From positions 1-14,809 of the forward strand of contig JABHDX010000008.1 of assembly GCA_018672815.1 (NCBI GenBank): a stretch of DNA of 14,809 nucleotides. Direction: 5' to 3'. Position 1 is the stretch's first letter. The number at the start of each line of letters is the position of its first letter. Source of the stretch: Gammaproteobacteria bacterium. Its GTDB lineage: Bacteria > Pseudomonadota > Gammaproteobacteria > UBA11654. Shown here piece by piece: positions 1 to 6,598 of this stretch. The notes below the pieces were generated by a model that was not told the DNA's origin, did no database searches, and worked only from the letters and a program-made list of their open reading frames with translations. The position numbers were made by a program, and so were the translations under genes.

Positions 1-400
1 CGCAGTGCGCATCAAAAGGTATTGCAGGAAAGTATGAAAGAGCAACATTAATGCCTGAAGATTTTGGGTCGTTAATAAATTTTTCAAGCTCATTAATTGA
101 ATTATCCCACATAAAACCAGACATGCTAGCAGAGCGATCTAATAAAAATACCAGATTAACCACATTTGTTTCTTGTTTTACTTCGTCAGAATAACATGTT
201 CCTGCGCCACCAAAATTACCATCAATACTAGAGGGTCCATTTATACTTACACCAAAGCCTCCACCTGATCCCTGTGGTGAGAATGCTGTACTAGCACTAT
301 CAAAAGCAGTAGCCTGTTCATCATCAAATGTAGACTCTGTTGTTGTTGCACAGTGAATTAACAGTAGCCCTAGGAGCAGTATTATAATATACTTCTGCAT
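1..400 (-). CDS. VWA-domain lipoprotein, N-terminal part (runs off the left edge)
   Basis: The frame is open from the ATG at 400 to the window edge, giving 133 residues without a stop. Residues 1-17 form a lipoprotein-type signal: a basic start, a run of Ile/Leu, then LLLIHC with the lipidated Cys at 17. His at position -1 is unusual for a lipobox. Residues 18-75 are low-complexity and Gly/Ser/Thr-rich, probably a flexible linker. From about residue 79 a von Willebrand factor A domain begins: a hydrophobic strand followed by DRSAS (D88, S90, S92), the first part of the metal-ion-dependent adhesion site. The remaining MIDAS residues lie outside the window. VWA lipoproteins bind protein ligands through a divalent metal at the cell surface or in the periplasm; the ligand here is unknown. 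The gene is divergent from the next one, with a 91-base gap that holds a perfect palindrome. The lipobox and MIDAS are seen; the role is inferred. Confidence 0.75.
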   Translation of the reverse strand, partial: MQKYIIILLLGLLLIHCATTTESTFDDEQATAFDSASTAFSPQGSGGGFGVSINGPSSIDGNFGGAGTCYSDEVKQETNVVNLVFLLDRSASMSGFMWDNSINELEKFINDPKSSGINVALSYFPAIPFDAHC

Positions 401-435
401 GTATAACCATAGCAAAAGAAATGTTATACTGTATA

Positions 436-447
436 TTGTAATTACAA
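436..447. promoter_or_regulatory. Perfect 12-base palindrome TTGTAATTACAA between divergent genes
   Basis: TTGTAATTACAA reads the same on both strands and sits in the gap between the VWA lipoprotein (minus) and the gene at 492 (plus). Just to its left, TATACTGTATA (424-434) is a second inverted repeat with a one-base centre. Their position suggests an operator for a dimeric regulator or overlapping promoters; no regulator gene is visible in the window. Confidence 0.3.
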
Positions 448-491
448 CTTTATATAGAACTTAATATTTACTGTATAGTGTGGGTCTAGGT

Positions 492-1229
492 ATGAAGATT
501 AATAAAAATAAGCTAAAGCAGTTTGTCAGAGAAGAAACTAAAGCATTTCTTCTTAAAAAAGCCAAAGTGATTGCTGAGCAAGACGTTAATTCTAGCGAAG
601 ACGGTGGTACTAAAAAAATCATCAGAGGAAAAGCTGCCGAAAAACAAGAGAAAATAAAGCAATATAACCTGCAAAAAGAAAAGCAGAAAATACAAAAGGC
701 ATTAGCTTTAGGCTATCTAAAAAGACTACATGGCTATTTTATTAAAAACTTTTATAACAGAAAATTAAATGAACAATTCGACGCAGGAATTACCTTCAGC
801 ACACTTTTAAATTTTAAAGATAAATTTGACCTATCAAGATATTTACCCAGTAAAGAAGACATCGGTGAAATACAAAAAGTAGAAAAATCACTTAAAGATA
901 TTTTAAACAGCTTTTTTGTTGAGGCTGCATCTGTGAAGCAAGCAGTCATAAAAAATAAAAAAACATACCCAGAAAAATGGGGAGACTATGACCAAGTTAC
1001 GCTTAAGGCAATAGATGAATATATACAAAAAGTACGTAACCTTGCTATAGCAGCAAAAAAGATAATGAGCAGAGTAAAAAAGCTTGCAGAGCTTACAAAG
1101 CTGGAAGATGCAGCCCAAGAAAATATCTGGAAAGACTATAAAAAAGCAAGTGATGAGCTAACAAAGGGTGAGAGTGGTGATACACTTCTTAGAAATATAT
1201 TAGCTCAAATTGCATTCCAAGATAGCTAG
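492..1229 (+). CDS. Lysine-rich helical protein with N-terminal IKI..LKxfvxE peptide; unknown function
   Basis: I do not recognise the body of this 245-residue protein. I chose ATG 492 rather than GTG 480 because the protein then begins exactly with MKINKNKLKQFVREE, which matches the short peptide found on other proteins in this window (IKI-x4-LK-x-hydrophobic pair-x-E). The rest is very rich in Lys, Glu, Ala and Leu, with no signal peptide, membrane segment or cysteine motif, and looks almost entirely helical. Residues 40-75 are highly charged and could form a coiled coil. It opens the plus-strand block of virion-like genes. A structural, scaffold-core or packaged internal protein is a reasonable guess from composition and context, but no catalytic motif is visible. 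No good ribosome-binding site precedes either start. Confidence 0.8.
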   Translation: MKINKNKLKQFVREETKAFLLKKAKVIAEQDVNSSEDGGTKKIIRGKAAEKQEKIKQYNLQKEKQKIQKALALGYLKRLHGYFIKNFYNRKLNEQFDAGITFSTLLNFKDKFDLSRYLPSKEDIGEIQKVEKSLKDILNSFFVEAASVKQAVIKNKKTYPEKWGDYDQVTLKAIDEYIQKVRNLAIAAKKIMSRVKKLAELTKLEDAAQENIWKDYKKASDELTKGESGDTLLRNILAQIAFQDS

Positions 1230-1263
1230 ACTTGGTGTGCCTTAATTTAAACAAAATTTTACT

Positions 1264-1479
1264 GTGGTATTTGGTACTGGAATTATCGGAGCTGCCAAAG
1301 TGCTCAAAGAGCGTGGGTGGAAGCTTGACATTGTGTGGGAACAAGCAGGGCCAAAGCTTGTTTTTTCAATAAAAGAAAAGTTATTTGAAATAACGCTAAC
1401 TGAATTAACGGATAATCAAATTATTGTAGATCCTGAAGCACTGGCTGATTTGGCAGAAAAAATCATTAAGGAAAGCTAG
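1264..1479 (+). CDS. Small hypothetical protein, GTG start
   Basis: This is a 71-residue frame with GTG as the only available start. It begins with a hydrophobic, Gly-rich stretch (VFGTGIIGAAKVL), followed by a mixed alpha/beta-looking body and an acidic C-terminus. It could have a short membrane-associated start, but the hydrophobic run is too short for a confident transmembrane segment. No family is recognised. The bases before the start (TTTTACTGTGG) resemble those before the dnaJ-like gene (AATTACTGTGG) and part of those before the gene at 492 (TATTTACTGT). It lies 34 bases after the preceding gene. Its coding status rests on an intact frame with normal composition in a gene-dense region. 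Confidence 0.55.
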   Translation: MVFGTGIIGAAKVLKERGWKLDIVWEQAGPKLVFSIKEKLFEITLTELTDNQIIVDPEALADLAEKIIKES

Positions 1480-1489
1480 TATTTATAGT
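1480..1489 (+). promoter_or_regulatory. Intergenic TATTTATAGT motif (site 1)
   Basis: TATTTATAGT starts directly after the stop codon of the preceding gene and 65 bases before the ATG at 1545. The same ten bases follow the stop at 4424. Related TATTTAT cores lie in four other intergenic gaps of the window, each pointing at the downstream gene. This is a candidate promoter element; no transcription data support it. Confidence 0.3.
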
Positions 1490-1544
1490 ATGTAGCGCTA
1501 AATTTATTATCTGCTGGCTAATAATTAAAAAATAGGAACCAGCT

Positions 1545-1724
1545 ATGGATAATGATATAGAAGCTACGGCGAGAGTACTAAAAAAGATAGATAGTGAAAT
1601 TAATAAAGCAGCGGAGCTCTTGACTAATATGGCTAGCGCTATTGAAGCACTAGAAGTAAGAGCAAGCTTAATTATTGATAGTGAACTATTATCTAGCAAA
1701 AATATAAAGATAATAAGCCAGTGA
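1545..1724 (+). CDS. Small helical hypothetical protein
   Basis: This 59-residue protein starts at ATG 1545 behind a fair ribosome-binding site (AGGAA at 1534-1538, six bases away). It is Ala/Glu/Ile-rich with a heptad-like spacing of hydrophobic residues and looks like a short coiled coil. Its TGA overlaps the GTG start of the next gene as GTGA (1721-1724), a classic translational-coupling arrangement, so the two proteins are probably made together. No family is recognised and no catalytic or metal-binding motif is present. It may be a small structural partner of the ferritin-like fusion downstream, but that is inference from coupling alone. Confidence 0.65.
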   Translation: MDNDIEATARVLKKIDSEINKAAELLTNMASAIEALEVRASLIIDSELLSSKNIKIISQ

Positions 1725-2806
1725 AGCTTATTGACAGTGAAACAGGCTATGTCTATAATGATGATATAGCATGGGAAGATGCAATAGAGCTATCTGCAAA
1801 AATGGGCTCTATGGTAAAGAAAATAAATGACAATGTATATGTAAGAGTGTATAAGCGTCATAATAAGTTTCCTGAAAAGGTTCAACATGTAGTATACCAC
1901 CAGTCAGGCATGGCAGAAAGAAATAAAATGAAGAGTATAAAGATAAGTCCTAAAATGCTAAAAAAGATTATACAAGAAATATCAGAAAAAGATATCTCTG
2001 AAGCCAATCAGGATAAACTTCGTATGCTATATAATGACACTGTTCGCCTGATAGATAAAATGAATCCACAGACATCCCTGGAGGATACAAAAGCAATTCG
2101 TCAGATGGTTTTAAATATTGGAAATACTGATCTTGAACTTGGAGAAAAATTGCTTGCAATGTTTAACAAAAAAGAAGATAGTATTGAAAAAGTGTGGAGC
2201 CATGTCAGGCTAAAGACTCCAATTGCAAAGCGAAAAGAAGTACCTATGGTTACCACTAGGCGACCAAGAAGAGAGCATATAAAGATCGGCATCAGAGAGC
2301 TTAAAGAAATCATTGCTGAAGAGTGTGGAGGTCAAACCGGCGAAGGACCAACAGTTAATGATATATTATCAAGCTATGTAGCATCTCTTAAAGCATTAGA
2401 AATATGGGCACAATCAGCGCATCATCTAGCAAAGGGTGATGGCTTTGCCGGAGATCATACTGAGCTATATGGAAATTTATATACAGTGTTACAGGACATG
2501 TTTGATGCAACAGTAGAAAAAATCGTAGGAATTACCAATGATGAAACATTTGGCTGTGGTGAAAAAGTTACAGAAGAATCACTTATATATCTTAAGCAAT
2601 ATGAGTCAGCGGCTAATTTAGCTTCACATACTATAGCAAAGACTGCACTTGAAATGATAAAAAACCATGTTACATTAGTAGCATGGGTCTTTGATACGCT
2701 TGAGCAAATGGGAGAACTCACACTTGGACTTAACGATTTTCTTGCTGCTCAAGCAAGTGAGCTAGAAACTTTTGTATACCTACTACAGCAAAGAATAAAA
2801 AGCTAG
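1721..2806 (+). CDS. Dps/ferritin-like protein fused behind two copies of the IKI..LKxIIxE peptide
   Basis: This 361-residue protein has several modules. Residues 1-65 are an unrecognised mixed domain. Residues 73-86 (IKISPKMLKKIIQE) and 187-200 (HIKIGIRELKEIIAE) are two copies of the recurring short peptide. Residues 90-150 are a small helical spacer. Residues about 210-361 look like a Dps/ferritin-type four-helix domain: AHHLAKGDGF..DH..LY followed by MFDATVEK places H234, H246, D262 and E266 as the ferroxidase-type ligands. The H-to-H spacing of 12 and D-to-E spacing of 4 match E. coli Dps (H51, H63, D78, E82), with one extra residue between H246 and D262. Such proteins oxidise and store iron and protect DNA. 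The GTG start overlaps the previous stop. Internal Met70 and Met176 precede each peptide copy, so shorter products are possible. The ferritin assignment rests on motif and spacing. Confidence 0.75.
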   Translation: MKLIDSETGYVYNDDIAWEDAIELSAKMGSMVKKINDNVYVRVYKRHNKFPEKVQHVVYHQSGMAERNKMKSIKISPKMLKKIIQEISEKDISEANQDKLRMLYNDTVRLIDKMNPQTSLEDTKAIRQMVLNIGNTDLELGEKLLAMFNKKEDSIEKVWSHVRLKTPIAKRKEVPMVTTRRPRREHIKIGIRELKEIIAEECGGQTGEGPTVNDILSSYVASLKALEIWAQSAHHLAKGDGFAGDHTELYGNLYTVLQDMFDATVEKIVGITNDETFGCGEKVTEESLIYLKQYESAANLASHTIAKTALEMIKNHVTLVAWVFDTLEQMGELTLGLNDFLAAQASELETFVYLLQQRIKS

Positions 2807-2924
2807 CAAATGAAAATATACAGAAGCTACAATTATTAAAGAGAATATTAAAGAAATACTTCTTATCGAAAAACTTAGTAAGCAAACTAGAAAGACACTC
2901 AAGAAGAAGACAGATGATGGTAAT

Positions 2925-3113
2925 ATGCCCCTAGGTGCTTTAACAGCTGTATATAGAAAAGGGCTTGCAGCATGGCTTACGGGTCATAGGCAGGGCGTTG
3001 GACAGCATCAGTGGGCCATGGGCAGAGTAAATAGCTTCATAAAGGGTGGTAAGGCAAGAAAAGTTGATAAAGCCGAGTGGAAAAAAGTAAAGAAGCACAG
3101 AAAGAAAAAATAA
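2925..3113 (+). CDS. DUF5824-like basic protein, probably 5'-truncated by a frameshift
   Basis: The 62 residues from ATG 2925 match my memory of a short basic phage family (DUF5824-type): TAVYRKGLAAW..GHR.G..QHQWAMGRVNSF..GGKARKVD, ending in a Lys-rich tail. The function of the family is unknown; a nucleic-acid or structural role is only suggested by charge. In the same frame the reading continues upstream without a stop to 2814, with protein-like sequence (IIKENIKEILLIEKL then LKKKTDDGN), but no ATG, GTG or TTG start is in that stretch. An ATG at 2810 lies one frame off, and removing one A from the AAAA run at 2813-2816 would join it to this frame and give a protein starting MKYTEATIIKE. The true gene is therefore probably 2810-3113 with a one-base indel. 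Confidence 0.65.
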   Translation: MPLGALTAVYRKGLAAWLTGHRQGVGQHQWAMGRVNSFIKGGKARKVDKAEWKKVKKHRKKK

Positions 3114-3117
3114 AGGT

Positions 3118-3864
3118 ATGGGCAGAACAACACTAGGCGGAAAGCAGATAAAAGATGAATCCATTAAGTCTGTTGACATTGCATCCGGTTCCATTAAGGC
3201 AGGGGAGTTAAGCCCAGAAGCAATTTCGGGACACACTACAATTACTGATGTTAGCTCAGCTGAAGACTATCTTTTAATATGGGATGCTAGTGATTCTACA
3301 CTTAAAAAAGCTGTACCATCAAATTTAGGTGTTAGTAGTGGTGGAGGATCATCTAGTGATACATTCCTACCAGCTAACGCAACATATTCTTTGGTTACAA
3401 ACCTGTTAGGCTCTGGTACACCAGCAATGGGTAGCTATCAGTCATTTACTGCAGGAATAAAGTTCATGCCATTACGGCCCAGGACAATTACTGGCGCTAG
3501 ATTATGGAATAACCTAGCCTCTGATACAGCCTTTAAAATATCACTATGGGATGATGATCAAAGCAGGCTAGCATCAGTTAGCCAGACTATCTCTTCTGGT
3601 GAGGGTATGTATACAGTATCATTTTCTTCACCATATACCATAACAGATGATCAGGTTGGAAATATAATGTGCATAACATTTTATCATGAAACAGGTACTT
3701 CATATCCAAAAACAATATCAAATGGTGTTGTACCAGCGCCACCATTTGTCGCAGATCCTCACTATGTAATAGTGGGATATAATTCCTATGGACTAGGTGA
3801 TTCATTTCCAGGCTCATCAGCTTCAGAATACTATATGATTGAACCCATCTTCTCAACAAACTAG
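3118..3864 (+). CDS. Tail-fibre-like protein with repeat stem and C-terminal beta domain (DUF4082-like)
   Basis: This 248-residue protein follows the previous gene by four bases. Residues 5-35 carry short imperfect repeats (QIKDESIKSVDIASGSIKAGEL), the kind of repetitive stem seen in phage tail or neck fibres. Residues 38-70 contain the segment LLIWDASDSTLKKA that I associate with fibre proteins of uncultured phages. A Gly/Ser linker spans 72-80. Residues 105-245 form a beta-rich domain with GIKFMPLRPRTITGARLW and KISLWDDD, similar to DUF4082-type carbohydrate-associated domains. No signal peptide or membrane segment is present, which fits a virion component rather than a secreted host protein. 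It probably contributes to surface recognition; the receptor is unknown. The fibre-like architecture is visible, while the domain name is from memory. Confidence 0.7.
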   Translation: MGRTTLGGKQIKDESIKSVDIASGSIKAGELSPEAISGHTTITDVSSAEDYLLIWDASDSTLKKAVPSNLGVSSGGGSSSDTFLPANATYSLVTNLLGSGTPAMGSYQSFTAGIKFMPLRPRTITGARLWNNLASDTAFKISLWDDDQSRLASVSQTISSGEGMYTVSFSSPYTITDDQVGNIMCITFYHETGTSYPKTISNGVVPAPPFVADPHYVIVGYNSYGLGDSFPGSSASEYYMIEPIFSTN

Positions 3865-3873
3865 TAAAAAGCT

Positions 3874-4098
3874 ATGCCTTATAAAATAAAAAAAGAAAAA
3901 TGCGTACAGTCTGATGGGGATAGGGGAGCATACACTTTATCCTATACTGATAAGAAGGGCAAGCAACACAAAAATTGCCACACATCCAAAAAGAAGGCAA
4001 AGGGTCAGATTGCTGCAATTGAGGGTCAATGGGAAAGTAAAGACTACTCAACACTAAAAGAATTAATACATGAAATGCTTATAGAGCTATTTAAATAA
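3874..4098 (+). CDS. Small basic phage-type protein
   Basis: This 74-residue protein starts nine bases after the fibre gene. Its middle (SKKKAKGQIAAIEGQWE) resembles the end of many small proteins in phage genomes, where a Lys-rich region precedes an AIEGQ motif. Two Cys residues (10 and 35) do not form a zinc knuckle on their own. The C-terminus STLKELIHEMLIELF has the LKE-hydrophobic-hydrophobic-x-E look of the recurring peptide described elsewhere in this window, here at the opposite end of the protein. The role is unknown. The compact spacing places it in the same transcription unit as the fibre-like gene. Confidence 0.65.
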   Translation: MPYKIKKEKCVQSDGDRGAYTLSYTDKKGKQHKNCHTSKKKAKGQIAAIEGQWESKDYSTLKELIHEMLIELFK

Positions 4099-4103
4099 TA
4101 TAA

Positions 4104-4424
4104 ATGATTAGTGCATGTGACCTATTAGTTGGGCATCTATATACATTTAAAATTATAGAAGATGATAATGATAGTGCTTTGCTACTATGGGTTCCTAGCT
4201 ATAGCACAAATGACTTTGTTGGTTCAGTAGTTAATCTTGATGAATATTATATTCTAGTTAATATTGTACAGCCACCCTTATTAGACAATCACTTTAATGC
4301 AGTCTATATTGGAAAAAATAATAATATAAAATTACTAAATCGCTGGCCTTATTCATTTGTATCGTCAAATATGACAAAAATAAGTCTTTCTGACATGGGA
4401 CTTGATCATGTTTATACTGTATAG
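4104..4424 (+). CDS. Hypothetical protein
   Basis: This 106-residue protein starts five bases after the previous stop and has no recognised family. It looks beta-rich, with alternating hydrophobic residues (YTFKII, ALLLWV, YYILVNIV) and several aromatic residues, suggesting a small compact or SH3-like fold. There is no signal peptide, transmembrane helix or metal motif. It is the last gene of the 492-4424 block. Its final codons include TATACTGTATA, which also occurs at 424-434. Confidence that it is coding comes from the intact frame and tight spacing. Confidence 0.6.
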   Translation: MISACDLLVGHLYTFKIIEDDNDSALLLWVPSYSTNDFVGSVVNLDEYYILVNIVQPPLLDNHFNAVYIGKNNNIKLLNRWPYSFVSSNMTKISLSDMGLDHVYTV

Positions 4425-4425
4425 A

Positions 4426-4435
4426 TATTTATAGT
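4426..4435 (+). promoter_or_regulatory. Intergenic TATTTATAGT motif (site 2)
   Basis: TATTTATAGT begins two bases after the stop codon at 4424 and is identical to the site at 1480-1489. It lies 160 bases before the malate synthase start, at the left end of the longest intergenic stretch in the window. It is a candidate promoter element; its reverse complement is TATAAATA, the T4 late-promoter octamer, but no minus-strand gene lies downstream of it. Confidence 0.25.
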
Positions 4436-4450
4436 CTTTTCGGTGGCATA

Positions 4451-4492
4451 CAATTGAATGTGAACAATTGAAGACCAAATAGCAAGATCTTG
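4451..4492. promoter_or_regulatory. Repeats in the malate synthase leader: CAATTGAA direct repeat and CAAGATCTTG palindrome
   Basis: The 161-base gap 4425-4585 holds two copies of CAATTGAA (4451-4458 and 4465-4472), spaced 14 bases start to start and each containing the palindrome CAATTG. A perfect ten-base palindrome CAAGATCTTG follows at 4483-4492. This clustering upstream of a metabolic gene suggests protein-binding sites or a structured leader. I see no tRNA and no terminator hairpin with a U-run here. Confidence 0.3.
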
Positions 4493-4537
4493 AGTGTGTG
4501 CTCCCACTGTCGAGTTTAGCTGTCTAATACAAAAATA

Positions 4538-4548
4538 TATTTATCATA
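4538..4548 (+). promoter_or_regulatory. TATTTATCATA motif upstream of malate synthase (site 3)
   Basis: ATATTTATCATA at 4537-4548 is repeated exactly at 9134-9145, upstream of the HAD gene. Here it ends 38 bases before the malate synthase ATG, a suitable distance for a promoter -10-like element. It belongs to the TATTTAT-core set described in the findings. Confidence 0.35.
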
Positions 4549-4585
4549 ATGCGGCATTTCATACTAAAATTACCTATAAAACGCA

Positions 4586-6199
4586 ATGAGTAATATAGGC
4601 CCTAGAATATTTACAAAAAAAACAAAAACTGGCTCTGCTATTCTTTCTAAGTCGGCTGCTGAATTTTTAACAGCACTTGATACTGCATTTACTAAAAGAA
4701 TTATTAACTGCAGGAAGCTTAGAAAGAAAGAACAGAAAAGCTATAATAAAGGTCGACTGCCTAAGTTTGATAAAAAGACCTCTTACATAAGGAATGGAAA
4801 ATGGAAAATAAAACCAGTTCCGGAATTTTTAGAAAAAAGAATTGTTGAAATAACAGGGCCTGTTGATCGAAAGATGATCATTAATGCTCTCAACTCTGGA
4901 GCAGATGTCTTTATGGCTGACTTTGAAGACTCAAGCTCACCTACATGGCAAAACATGCTAGATGGACAGAAAAATCTTAAAGATGCCATTAATAGAACTA
5001 TTCAGTTTAAGCATCCAACAAACAATAAGATATATAAGCTAAATGATAATACAGCCATACTCTTTGTTCGCCCTAGGGGACTTCACTTAGACGAAGTACA
5101 TTTTCAAACTGATGTAGGGGCAATACCGGCTTCCCTTTTTGATTTTGGACTTTATTTTTTCCATAATGCAAAAAAGCTTTTAAAAAGTGGCTGTGCACCA
5201 TGCTTTTATCTTCCTAAATTGCAACACAGCAGAGAAGCAAAACTATGGAATGATATTTTTGTTTTTGCGCAGGGCTATATAGGTATCCCTGAAGATAGTA
5301 TTAAGGCCACAGTGCTTATAGAAACATTGCCGGCAGTATTCCAAATGGATGAGATACTATATGAATTAAGAAACCATAGTGCTGGCTTAAATTGTGGCAG
5401 GTGGGATTATATTTTTAGCTATATAAAGACGTTACAAAAGCATAAACAGTTTGTGCTTCCTGATAGAGATCAGGTGACAATGACCGCACCATTTATGAAA
5501 GCCTATACCCAGCTGCTTGTAAAAACGTGTCACCTAAGGGGAGCACATGCAATGGGTGGAATGGCGGCCCAGATACCAATTAAAAATGACGAAGAAGAAA
5601 ATAAAGCTGCGCTGCTAAAGGTAAAATTAGATAAGACCCAAGAAGCTGAGGGTGGGTATGATGGTACATGGGTTGCCCACCCTGGCTTAATATCCACAGC
5701 AAGAGAAGCATTCTCTAAAGTCACTAAAGGTTCAAACAATCAGCTTGGTATTATTCCCAATATAACAGTAGAAGAAAAACAGTTACTAAATCCTGCTGAG
5801 GGTATCGTCACATTAGAGGGAATAAGAAAGAATATTAAAATTACTATTCGGTATATTGAAGCTTGGCTATGGGGCACTGGCTGTGTACCTCTTTATAACC
5901 TAATGGAAGATGCTGCTACAGCAGAGATAAGTAGAGCGCAGGTATGGCAGTGGATTAACCATGATACGCATGACAACTTTGGAAAAAAAGTTACAAAAAA
6001 GAGGGTAAAGCTATTAGTAGCTGAGCAGCTTAAACAGATTAAAAGTGAAGTTGGTGTAACAAGGTTTGACGCAGGAAAGTTTAATACTGCCAGCAAAATA
6101 TTTCAACAGATTGTACTTGATAAGAAGTTTATTGACTTTCTAACTCTGCCGGCATACCATAAATTATTAAATGAAACAGCAGGAATGCAGAATGAATAA
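4586..6199 (+). CDS. aceB: Malate synthase A
   Basis: Malate synthase condenses glyoxylate with acetyl-CoA to give malate and CoA, the second step of the glyoxylate bypass. The 537-residue length is close to E. coli AceB (533). Family motifs occur in order: GADVFMADFEDSSSPTW (about 105-121), LFVRPRGLHL with R162/R164, the ETLPAVFQMDEI Mg-binding segment with E246, NCGRWDYIFSYIK with D274, RGAHAMGGMAAQIP (318-331), YDGTWVAHPGL (358-368) and the C-terminal LMEDAATAEISR with the catalytic Asp at 442. All expected active-site residues are present, so it should be active. No isocitrate lyase (aceA) or regulator is in the window, so the glyoxylate source is unclear. It has its own 161-base leader with repeats, and its base composition looks like that of its phage-like neighbours. 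No ribosome-binding site is obvious. Confidence 0.95.
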   Translation: MSNIGPRIFTKKTKTGSAILSKSAAEFLTALDTAFTKRIINCRKLRKKEQKSYNKGRLPKFDKKTSYIRNGKWKIKPVPEFLEKRIVEITGPVDRKMIINALNSGADVFMADFEDSSSPTWQNMLDGQKNLKDAINRTIQFKHPTNNKIYKLNDNTAILFVRPRGLHLDEVHFQTDVGAIPASLFDFGLYFFHNAKKLLKSGCAPCFYLPKLQHSREAKLWNDIFVFAQGYIGIPEDSIKATVLIETLPAVFQMDEILYELRNHSAGLNCGRWDYIFSYIKTLQKHKQFVLPDRDQVTMTAPFMKAYTQLLVKTCHLRGAHAMGGMAAQIPIKNDEEENKAALLKVKLDKTQEAEGGYDGTWVAHPGLISTAREAFSKVTKGSNNQLGIIPNITVEEKQLLNPAEGIVTLEGIRKNIKITIRYIEAWLWGTGCVPLYNLMEDAATAEISRAQVWQWINHDTHDNFGKKVTKKRVKLLVAEQLKQIKSEVGVTRFDAGKFNTASKIFQQIVLDKKFIDFLTLPAYHKLLNETAGMQNE

Positions 6200-6386
6200 T
6201 GAAAAGATTACAAAGATGCTATATGATATTGAGCAAAGCACATATACGCTTAGAGCACTTTTACAAGAAAAAGGCTTAGCATTTAAGGCTGAATCAATTA
6301 TTAATATTATTAGTGATATTAGGCAAAATATTGCTAGCAATTCTATCAATGAGTTAAAAGGAAAAAAAGATATTTTATTAGGATAA
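6192..6386 (+). CDS. Small helical hypothetical protein overlapping the malate synthase end
   Basis: The frame is open from ATG 6171, but I prefer ATG 6192 because AGGA at 6181-6184 sits seven bases before it, whereas nothing precedes 6171. The start overlaps the end of malate synthase by eight bases, which implies translational coupling. The 64-residue product is helical, with Ile/Leu repeats (IINIISDIRQNIASN), and carries no recognised motif. It is probably co-expressed with malate synthase and the small gene after it. The function is unknown. Confidence 0.6.
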   Translation: MNNEKITKMLYDIEQSTYTLRALLQEKGLAFKAESIINIISDIRQNIASNSINELKGKKDILLG

Positions 6387-6390
6387 TTAA

Positions 6391-6546
6391 ATGAATAAAG
6401 CTAATATTAGAAAAGTTGATGGTGGTTATATTGTTGAGACAGTTATACCTGCAAAAACAATAAAAGAAACTGTATGTGCCGATTTCGATAGTCTCATGCA
6501 GGTCTTGCAGACTTATTACAAAGAAACTAGTAGTAAGGACAGATGA
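6391..6546 (+). CDS. Small phage-type hypothetical protein (51 aa)
   Basis: ATG at 6391 to TGA at 6544-6546 gives 51 residues, beginning four bases after the previous stop. The pattern KVDGGYIVET followed by ETVCADFDSLMQVLQTYY looks like small proteins I associate with tailed-phage genomes: a two-stranded start with GGYIVE, then a helix. It carries one Cys and no catalytic motif. It has no clear ribosome-binding site and may be read through coupling with the gene before it. The final SSKD resembles the NSSKD near the end of the small protein at 9596-9766, a minor similarity that may be chance. Confidence 0.55.
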   Translation: MNKANIRKVDGGYIVETVIPAKTIKETVCADFDSLMQVLQTYYKETSSKDR

Positions 6547-6598
6547 GCTTTTAAACATAACACTGTACTTAAACAAATAAAAATTAATAATAATTACT

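Noticed and set aside
424..4424. TATACTGTATA repeated at 424-434 and 4414-4424 as a dispersed regulatory repeat
   Set aside because: The second copy is inside a coding end (the last codons of the gene at 4104), and two short AT-rich copies are compatible with chance.
4425..4585. tRNA or riboswitch in the malate synthase leader
   Set aside because: I find no TTC-type T-loop, CCA end or cloverleaf pairing, and no known riboswitch core.
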